Shown here: piece by piece, positions 41,139 through 46,325 of the stretch
Layout of the letters: each line of letters opens with the position of its first letter
How positions within the stretch are numbered: position 1 is the stretch's first letter
Source: Colivicinus sp963607765
GTDB lineage: Bacteria; Bacillota_I; Bacilli_A; Erysipelotrichales; Erysipelotrichaceae
Assembly: GCA_963607765.1 (NCBI GenBank)
Contig: CAVDDT010000035.1
Span: 1 to 46,325, forward strand
Reading direction: 5' to 3'
Length of the DNA: 46,325 bases
Made by a program: the position numbers and the translations under genes
The notes under the pieces: model-generated
The model's input: the letters and a program-made list of their open reading frames with translations, nothing else
The model's database searches: none
Told to the model about the DNA's origin: nothing

Positions 41139-41555
41139 TCACTTTTTATATTTATCTTTTGCGACCCTAGTCAAATGAATAATTCCGACAACTATCAAAA
41201 ATATAGAAGACATCGCAAGCCAACCAGCCAATCCAGCGATAATATCCACAAAATCCATAGTACCCGAATTTGAGTACCATTGAGCTATTTCAATCGCAAA
41301 AGTGATTACCGTAAGAACAGTAGTTACATAAAACCAAGCAATTAAAACACTTAGATGCTTCTTTGCCAGCCATTTAAATAATGGATAGATTACAAACATC
41401 ATTAATATTCCAATTAAGCCAATGATTAAAAAATGAAGCTGTTTATCAGTTAAATGAATATTATATTTATCGTTCAAAGATAAAATGTAAATATGAGCTT
41501 CATAGATGATTTTTATCATCATTCCAATTATGTATTTAAAAAAAGAATTCTTCAT
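41139..41555 (-). CDS. VanZ-like small membrane protein
   Basis: 138 residues from the ATG at 41555 with about four membrane helices. The pattern LTDKQLHFLIIGLIGILM, then VITFAIEIAQWYSNSGTMDF, VDIIAGLAGWLA matches VanZ-like proteins (DKxxHF..., IEIxQ..., D-D-N/G segment). VanZ relates to teicoplanin resistance in enterococci, but most relatives have unknown roles. There is no Shine-Dalgarno; TATAAT lies 7 bases upstream, which suggests a leaderless mRNA. An alternative GTG start is 6 bases upstream. Confidence 0.7.
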   Translation of the reverse strand: MKNSFFKYIIGMMIKIIYEAHIYILSLNDKYNIHLTDKQLHFLIIGLIGILMMFVIYPLFKWLAKKHLSVLIAWFYVTTVLTVITFAIEIAQWYSNSGTMDFVDIIAGLAGWLAMSSIFLIVVGIIHLTRVAKDKYKK

Positions 41556-41562
41556 AAGCACA

Positions 41563-41591
41563 ATTATATAAAAAGTGATGGATTATTTCCA
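41563..41591 (-). promoter_or_regulatory. putative promoter of the VanZ-like gene (leaderless)
   Basis: TGGAAA (41591-41586), a 17-base spacer and a perfect TATAAT (41568-41563). The -10 begins right at the end of the T tract of the upstream terminator. Confidence 0.5.
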
Positions 41592-41596
41592 TCACT
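41568..41596 (-). terminator. terminator after the 5'-nucleotidase gene
   Basis: AGTGATGG and CCATCACT with a 7-base loop, then TTTTTATA; the stem includes the TGA stop of the gene. Confidence 0.85.
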
Positions 41597-43349
41597 CAAT
41601 AGTTATTCTTGAACTTCCATATGCGCTTTCATAATTAATTAAATAATTACTATATTTAGCTAATGGAGAATTACTAGAACTTACTTCATTATTTGTGAAT
41701 GCCTTAATATATTCACCTAAAATCATGTAATCTTCGCCAACATAATCAAGCACAAGTTTTGCATTCGCAAACATTGTTAGGCCACCACCGCCATTTCTAA
41801 GCGAATGGTTAGCGCCTGCAAGTCTATATGTTTTAGTTAAATCAAGAGGTTCATATTCATTTGTTTCTCTATTGTATATTTCAACATCCTTAACTCGATA
41901 TTCACCACTTGTAGGACCAGACTGCCACATTCCTGAATCATCAGAAACAGCAGTAGGCTCAACACTTGTATCAACACTGTATTTAATTCCAGCGCCAATT
42001 AAAATACTTGTCTCATCTGGTAAAGACTTAACCGCATAATCTAAGCCATCAAGGAGTTCTTGACCAGTTACTTCAATCATACAAATAACATTTCCAAATG
42101 GTAGTAATGCCTTGCAATCCTTTAAAGTTAATAAGCCATTTGGCAAATCAGCCTTAAGACCAGGACCATTATATACAGCTACATCACAATCCATTTGTTT
42201 GTATTCGTTAAAATACCAATAAAAAGCATCCGCAACAACATCACCACTATTAGTCTCTACTTTTCGGCAAATTCTCTCACCACTATCAGGATCAGTAATA
42301 TAGAAAGGCACACTAGATGTGGCAATCTCTTTATCAAGTTCTTCATTTACCGTATTAACAACATCGTCAACTAGTGATTGAACAGTTTCATCTCTTGAAG
42401 TGTAATCATCAATTAAAGATGTAGTAATAGAAACTTTTCCATCAGTAACCTTAACATCCATTTGACCAATATAAGATAAGTAAGACTTTGTTTGTGTAAG
42501 AATAACATCATTGCCATCTTTGTCCTTTATTGTATCGCCTTCTATTTTTGTATGAGAGTGAGCATCAATAAAAGCATCTAATCCACTTGTATTAGCGATA
42601 ACTTCCTTAGAAGTCCAAGGAGAAGCAGAATCATCAACACCTAAATGCCCTAAAGCAATAATCACATCAGCTTCTTTCTTTGCCTCATCAATTGCCGATT
42701 GAACCGCATCATATAAATCTTGTCCATTATTGCCACCGCAGAATCCATAGATATAATTACCATCTGCATCCATAAAATAAGAAGGCGTTGAAGAAGTAAT
42801 TGTCTCAGGAGTAGAGATTCCAACAAAGGCAATCTTTAAATCTCCAGCTTCCAATACTTTATATGGTTTTAAAACCAATGAATTGTCTTCAAGACTAGTG
42901 AAGTTACATGAAACATAATCAAAGTCAGCTAAATCTATTAATTTAAATGCTTGGTATTGGCCATAATCAAACTCATGATTGCCTAGAGTAGCTAAATCAT
43001 AGCCAGTTGCATTCATAATTTTAATCATTTCTTCGCCATCATTAACAGAACTATAGGCTGTTCCCTGGCTATGGTCTCCAGCATCAACAAGGAGCACATT
43101 TTTTCCTTCACTAATTAGCTCATCTTTTAAAGCCTTAACATTAGCGTAAGAAATGCCATCAGAATAGTTTCCATCACTATCCTTAACTTGATTATTTATG
43201 TAACCATGTACATCATTGGTATATAAAATAGTCGCTTCGCCATTAGCCTTTGTATCTACAGTATCATCATTTTCTGCATCATTGTTTTTGCATGAAAAGA
43301 GTGTAAAAGCTAATAGTATCGTTAATAAAACATTAAATAATTTTTTCAT
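41592..43349 (-). CDS. 5'-nucleotidase / 2',3'-cyclic phosphodiesterase lipoprotein (UshA family)
   Basis: A 585-residue surface-anchored nucleotide-scavenging enzyme. The signal peptide has a lipobox (AFTLFSC, Cys20). The calcineurin-like metallophosphatase domain shows ILYTNDVHGYI, LLVDAGDHSQGT, ATLGNHEFDYG, IIALGHLGVD and FIDAHSHTKIEG, the full two-metal site. The C-terminal 5_nucleotid_C domain (CDVAVYNGPGLKADLPNG; GGGLTMFANAKLVLDYVG) binds the nucleotide. AGGAGG precedes the ATG. Substrates are likely extracellular nucleotides or NAD-type compounds; which ones cannot be told. It stands alone between two promoters. Confidence 0.95.
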   Translation of the reverse strand: MKKLFNVLLTILLAFTLFSCKNNDAENDDTVDTKANGEATILYTNDVHGYINNQVKDSDGNYSDGISYANVKALKDELISEGKNVLLVDAGDHSQGTAYSSVNDGEEMIKIMNATGYDLATLGNHEFDYGQYQAFKLIDLADFDYVSCNFTSLEDNSLVLKPYKVLEAGDLKIAFVGISTPETITSSTPSYFMDADGNYIYGFCGGNNGQDLYDAVQSAIDEAKKEADVIIALGHLGVDDSASPWTSKEVIANTSGLDAFIDAHSHTKIEGDTIKDKDGNDVILTQTKSYLSYIGQMDVKVTDGKVSITTSLIDDYTSRDETVQSLVDDVVNTVNEELDKEIATSSVPFYITDPDSGERICRKVETNSGDVVADAFYWYFNEYKQMDCDVAVYNGPGLKADLPNGLLTLKDCKALLPFGNVICMIEVTGQELLDGLDYAVKSLPDETSILIGAGIKYSVDTSVEPTAVSDDSGMWQSGPTSGEYRVKDVEIYNRETNEYEPLDLTKTYRLAGANHSLRNGGGGLTMFANAKLVLDYVGEDYMILGEYIKAFTNNEVSSSNSPLAKYSNYLINYESAYGSSRITIE

Positions 43350-43412
43350 TAATGTCCCTCCTAAACCTAATTAATTTTAAATTATAATTTATAACTATTC
43401 CATAATATTTTG

Positions 43413-43439
43413 TATAATAGTCTTTGCGCATTTTGCGCA
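43413..43439 (+). promoter_or_regulatory. -10 box and start-point hairpin of the lipoprotein gene
   Basis: A perfect TATAAT (43413-43418) is followed after 6 bases by TGCGCA, TTT, TGCGCA (43425-43439). The predicted RNA begins with this hairpin, directly before GGAGG. Each half is also a palindrome, so an operator role is possible. Confidence 0.5.
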
Positions 43440-43450
43440 TGGAGGAAAAA

Positions 43451-44137
43451 ATGAAAAAATTATTAGCAATTTTACTAGCTACTTTAATGTTAGTTAGTAT
43501 GTCTGCATGTAGTTCTTCTAACAATACTGCAGATGATGAATCAAAGAGCGATGAATCTAGCGAAACAGCTGATGAAACAACAGATGATTCAACTGATGAA
43601 GAAACAACAGTAAGTTATGATGCTTATCCTGGTGAAACTGAATTTGTTGAATTCACATTAGGCTTTGATAGCGATCTTGTTACTATGGTTGTTCCTACAG
43701 ACTACATCTTTACAGAAGCTTTAGTAGTAAATGAAAATGGAGAACTTGAAGAAGTTAAGGCTGCTGAAAACATTACTACTGTTGCCGATGCTTTAGCTGA
43801 TGGCACACTTAGCACTGATAACGTATATGCTGCAATGGATGTAAATTCTGAAAGTGGCGAAATTATTTTAAGCGCTACTGTATTTGGCTTTACAAGCGAA
43901 GGTGGAAGCAGCTATTCAACATTTGATGATATCGTTGAACTTGGTGGTGATGATGTTACTGTATTCGATGGTACAGCAATGCGTTCTTGCATCCAAACAG
44001 GTTTTGATAACTGTGATTTCATCCTATTTGTAGAAGCTAACGAAAACACAGGTATCTCTGTAAGCTACTCTAGTCATTCAGATGTTGATGCTTCAGAAAT
44101 GGGCTTGAATGTTTATAGTTTATTTACTGCTAAATAG
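43451..44137 (+). CDS. secreted lipoprotein, unknown
   Basis: 228 residues with a lipoprotein signal (MKKLLAILLATLML, lipobox VSMSAC, Cys20). A ~45-residue acidic Ser/Thr linker (DESKSDESSETADETTDDST) follows, then a ~160-residue domain with GETEFVEFTLGFDSDLVTMV and FDNCDFILFVEANENTGISV. I recognise no family. The layout, acidic linker then a single outer domain, resembles the membrane protein at 38916-39578, but the sequences are not clearly alike. GGAGG lies 5 bases before the ATG at 43451; a start 9 codons upstream would fall in the hairpin. Confidence 0.85.
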   Translation: MKKLLAILLATLMLVSMSACSSSNNTADDESKSDESSETADETTDDSTDEETTVSYDAYPGETEFVEFTLGFDSDLVTMVVPTDYIFTEALVVNENGELEEVKAAENITTVADALADGTLSTDNVYAAMDVNSESGEIILSATVFGFTSEGGSSYSTFDDIVELGGDDVTVFDGTAMRSCIQTGFDNCDFILFVEANENTGISVSYSSHSDVDASEMGLNVYSLFTAK

Positions 44138-44162
44138 TTATTTACACTTATTAGTTAATTTA

Positions 44163-44195
44163 GGATGTAGTAATTTAGATTGCTACATCCTTTTT
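44163..44195 (+). terminator. terminator after the lipoprotein gene
   Basis: GGATGTAG and CTACATCC with a 12-base loop, then TTTTTATTT. Confidence 0.9.
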
Positions 44196-44209
44196 ATTTG
44201 GCTTGTCTT

Positions 44210-44242
44210 AAACTTGTTTGTACAACTTGTACAAACAAGTTT
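44210..44242. repeat. 14-base perfect inverted repeat upstream of the mntP promoter
   Basis: AAACTTGTTTGTAC and GTACAAACAAGTTT with a 5-base spacer. It lies 14 bases before the -35. It may be a second terminator (T-rich on the plus strand) or an operator. Confidence 0.85.
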
Positions 44243-44256
44243 ATTTTCTTTCTATC

Positions 44257-44285
44257 TTGAATCTGCCTCGATAATTTGTTAGTAT
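44257..44285 (+). promoter_or_regulatory. promoter of the mntP riboswitch transcript
   Basis: TTGAAT, a 17-base spacer and TAGTAT; the predicted start is a few bases before the riboswitch. Confidence 0.7.
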
Positions 44286-44287
44286 AG

Positions 44288-44430
44288 ACGTACTGAGGGA
44301 GTAGCAAACCAATAGGTTGTAAGTCAACATTCTGGTTAAAACCTGGCTTACATTAAATTGCGAGACTCATGTACGTGGATACATGGGTTATATTATTTAG
44401 CTTGTGTATTACACAAGTTTTTATTTTTTT
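44288..44430 (+). promoter_or_regulatory. yybP-ykoY manganese riboswitch
   Basis: The closing stem ACGTACTGAG pairs with CTCATGTACGT (one bulged base). GGGAGTAGC follows the first strand and GCGAGACTC precedes the end, both diagnostic of the yybP-ykoY class, which senses Mn2+. Downstream CATGTA/TACATG can compete with the closing stem. CTTGTGT/ACACAAG (44401-44417) with a long T tract is the terminator. High Mn2+ should turn mntP on. Confidence 0.93.
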
Positions 44431-44441
44431 GGGGTAAAAGT

Positions 44442-45017
44442 ATGAATTTCTTATTTTTCTTAAACGCCGTTTTGCTTGGCGTTGGTTTAGCTATGGACGC
44501 TTTCTCAGTTTCACTAGCTAATGGTCTTAATGAACCAAACATGAAAAAAAGCAAGAGCGTTACCATTGCCGGAACATTTGCTTTATTTCAAATCGCAATG
44601 CCACTAATTGGTTGGCTATGTGTTCACACTCTGGTTGAAAAGTTTAAACAATTTGAAAAGTTCATTCCTTGGATCGCTTTAATCCTTCTTGCTTATATTG
44701 GTGGAAAGATGCTTATTGAAGGCATCAAAAATGAAGAAGGCGATGAAAAACCAGCACTTAGTTTCACTGATTTGTTTATTCAAGGTGTAGCTACTTCAAT
44801 TGATGCTTTATCTGTAGGCTTTACAATTGCTGAATTAAATTTCCCGCTAGCTCTTCTTGAATCATTAATCATCGGTATTGTCACATTTGGCATTTGTATG
44901 GCTGGACTTGCGATTGGCAAGAAAGCTGGTACTAAGTTAGCTAATAAAGCTGCTATACTTGGTGGAATAATTCTAATTGGAATTGGAATTGAAATATTCT
45001 TAAAAGGCATTCTATAA
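44442..45017 (+). CDS. mntP: manganese efflux pump MntP
   Basis: A 191-residue, six-helix exporter in the cytoplasmic membrane that removes excess Mn2+. The two repeated halves carry GLAMDAFSVSLANGL and GVATSIDALSVGFTIAEL; the Asp residues bind the metal. A Gly-rich last helix (ILGGIILIGIGIEIFL) follows. A weak GGGG site precedes the ATG at 44442, chosen because MntP starts there; the frame runs 28 codons upstream into the riboswitch. Riboswitch control and pump identity support each other. Confidence 0.96.
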   Translation: MNFLFFLNAVLLGVGLAMDAFSVSLANGLNEPNMKKSKSVTIAGTFALFQIAMPLIGWLCVHTLVEKFKQFEKFIPWIALILLAYIGGKMLIEGIKNEEGDEKPALSFTDLFIQGVATSIDALSVGFTIAELNFPLALLESLIIGIVTFGICMAGLAIGKKAGTKLANKAAILGGIILIGIGIEIFLKGIL

Positions 45018-45030
45018 AGAATGTCTTTTT
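45004..45030. terminator. shared terminator of mntP and the CapA-like gene
   Basis: AAGGCATTC and GAATGTCTT, one wobble pair, then TTTTATTTT on the plus strand and TTTTAAG on the minus. It serves the convergent genes. Confidence 0.75.
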
Positions 45031-46181
45031 TATTTTAATTGGGCACAAATATATTCTTTAACTTTAGTTAAGGAACTATTCTTCCAATTATTTTCATCGT
45101 ATTTTAAAGACAATGGATAAATTAAACTTAAATCCATATGTTCATCTTTACAGTAACCATCTGGTTTTTCACTAAAGAAGTATTCATTCCAGGCACTGTC
45201 ATCACAACCTTTGTATATATTGGGTTCTAAATAAACCATTTTTCTTTTTTCTTCTTCAATGAACGCTTTAGCTGATAAAGGAATCAACAAGTTATATTCA
45301 TCATTATTAATATTAGTAAATATATCTGGTAAATTATTTTTTTCAATTCTTTCGCTATTTCTATTAATGTAAGTTCCCAAAGCATCAAAACTGAATGAAT
45401 TTTCATCAAAATTAAGTTTTAATAATACTCCCCTATTTGTGTATAAGTGAACACGTTGATAGTCGGTGTCAAATATAAAATTGCCAAGGGAATAGAAAAT
45501 TGCTTTATTATCAAATAATTCATAGTTTTCCACAACGTGAGGGTGATGCCCAACAACAATATCAGCTCCCATTTCTAAAAACTTAAGATATCTATTTCTA
45601 GTATATGGATTGGGCAAACTTGCAAACTCTTCGCCACCATGGCTAACAACTATGCACCATCTGCATTTAGATTTAATTTCTTTAATTTTTTTTGAAATTA
45701 ATTCCATGTCATTCCATCTAAAAACACCAGCATTTTCATTTGTGGCTGGAACACATTCTGTTTGGTAGGCAACACAAATTAAGCCAATACCACCAGCTTC
45801 TTTTAAATACAAAGGCTTAGATGCTTCTTCTTCATTTGTTCCTGCACCAATTGTGCTAGCATTCATATTTTTTGCGATATCAATTGTGCTAAGCAGTCCT
45901 TGCTTGCCAGCATCCATGATGTGGTTATTACCTATACTCCAAATATCAGCTCTTATTTTCTTTAAAAAGCTCGCTGCATTTATATCCATCGCGTGAAAGA
46001 AAATTCCGCGATTATTATCATCGGATCCGTTATATAGCGCTCCTTCAACATTAGCCACAACATGCTTGCTATTGTTTAGGAAGTCCAATATTTCATTAGA
46101 CAATAAATTATCATCTTCCCATTTTTTGTTCATATATCGGTCAAAACCAATATCACCAGTAAAAACTATCGATGTTTGCAT
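45030..46181 (-). CDS. CapA family protein (PGA_cap metallophosphatase fold)
   Basis: A 383-residue protein of the CapA/YwtB type, a calcineurin-like fold. Motifs are SIVFTGDIGFDRYM, VVANVEGALYNG, DIWSIGNNHIMDAGKQGLLS, CIVVSHGGEE, ADIVVGHHPHVVENYELFD and IFYSLGNFIFD. CapA takes part in poly-gamma-glutamate capsule making in Bacillus, but many relatives lie outside capsule loci. No signal peptide or membrane helix is visible from the chosen start, and capB/capC are absent, so a capsule role is doubtful. GGTGGGTAT precedes the ATG at 46181. A frame starting 39 codons upstream is poorly supported. Confidence 0.9.
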   Translation of the reverse strand: MQTSIVFTGDIGFDRYMNKKWEDDNLLSNEILDFLNNSKHVVANVEGALYNGSDDNNRGIFFHAMDINAASFLKKIRADIWSIGNNHIMDAGKQGLLSTIDIAKNMNASTIGAGTNEEEASKPLYLKEAGGIGLICVAYQTECVPATNENAGVFRWNDMELISKKIKEIKSKCRWCIVVSHGGEEFASLPNPYTRNRYLKFLEMGADIVVGHHPHVVENYELFDNKAIFYSLGNFIFDTDYQRVHLYTNRGVLLKLNFDENSFSFDALGTYINRNSERIEKNNLPDIFTNINNDEYNLLIPLSAKAFIEEEKRKMVYLEPNIYKGCDDSAWNEYFFSEKPDGYCKDEHMDLSLIYPLSLKYDENNWKNSSLTKVKEYICAQLK

Positions 46182-46222
46182 ATACCCACCATCCCTACTT
46201 TTATTAAATAAAAATTGTAAGT

Positions 46223-46252
46223 TTAATACAACTGTTATTTGGCAAATGTCAA
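46223..46252 (-). promoter_or_regulatory. putative promoter of the CapA-like gene
   Basis: A perfect TTGACA (46252-46247), an 18-base spacer and TATTAA (46228-46223). Beyond it, to the window end, I see only a small hairpin (GGCTG/CAGCC) and no gene. Confidence 0.5.
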
Positions 46253-46325
46253 GTGGCTGAACAAAATCCAGCCAATCGTCGGAACGAAATTCGGCCAAGT
46301 GGCGGAAAAATGTTTAAAAATATAA

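Noticed and set aside
43333..43524. A minus-strand frame of 63 codons over the lipoprotein promoter
   Set aside because: It covers the divergent promoters and the lipoprotein signal peptide on the other strand and has no ribosome binding site.
1..46325. A CRISPR array or Cas operon that might accompany the TnpB
   Set aside because: I saw no regularly spaced direct repeats and no Cas genes in the window.

Overview
The window is about 46 kb of AT-rich chromosomal DNA from a low-GC Bacillota. The conserved S10-spc-alpha and rpoBC gene order, strong AGGAGG ribosome binding sites, a T-box leader, an L10 leader and a manganese riboswitch all point to Bacilli/Erysipelotrichia-like bacteria; the class is my inference. 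TGA is used as a stop (for example the 5'-nucleotidase at 41592), so the code is the standard bacterial one rather than the Mycoplasma code. Nearly everything is transcribed leftward (minus strand).

Region 1 (1-10.4 kb, housekeeping). A partial DUF554 membrane protein and a pyridoxamine-oxidase-like flavoprotein are followed by lysS, whose LysRS carries an extra C-terminal tRNA-binding domain and is preceded by a T-box. Then come an aldo/keto reductase, rlmB, a rightward fruK, and a leftward unit: a membrane-anchored HTH protein with RCC1-like repeats, a tiny gene, cysS, mrnC and PTS IIA (crr).

Region 2 (10.4-14.3 kb, accessory). A tRNA-Asn-Glu-Lys operon lies tail-to-tail with a decayed inverted copy of itself, and the operon's terminator appears to be built from the dead copy. 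Next is a solitary TnpB (RNA-guided nuclease) gene with omega-RNA-like hairpins at its 3' end and nested palindromes, then pepT and a gene related to the plasmid pRiA4b ORF-3 family.

Region 3 (14.3-38.9 kb, gene expression core). On the minus strand: rplJ-rplL-methyltransferase-rpoB-rpoC, a terminator, an unknown 107-residue gene, a terminator, then the S10-spc-alpha supercluster from rpsJ to rplQ including secY, adk, map, infA and rpmJ. The str genes (rpsL, rpsG, fusA, tuf) usually found between rpoC and rpsJ are absent here, rpmD (L30) is absent between rpsE and rplO, and rplK/rplA are not upstream of rplJ.

Region 4 (38.9-46.3 kb, envelope and transport). A single-pass membrane protein, a MATE exporter behind a strong attenuator-like hairpin, a VanZ-like membrane protein, a lipoprotein 5'-nucleotidase, a rightward lipoprotein, a rightward mntP under a yybP-ykoY manganese riboswitch, and a CapA-like metallophosphatase.

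The least expected structures are the inverted tRNA relic, the TnpB locus, three accessory genes without Shine-Dalgarno sequences whose -10 boxes sit 6-7 nt from the ATG (possible leaderless mRNAs), the MATE leader hairpin, and the unknown gene between rpoC and rpsJ. I saw no CRISPR array and no rRNA gene.
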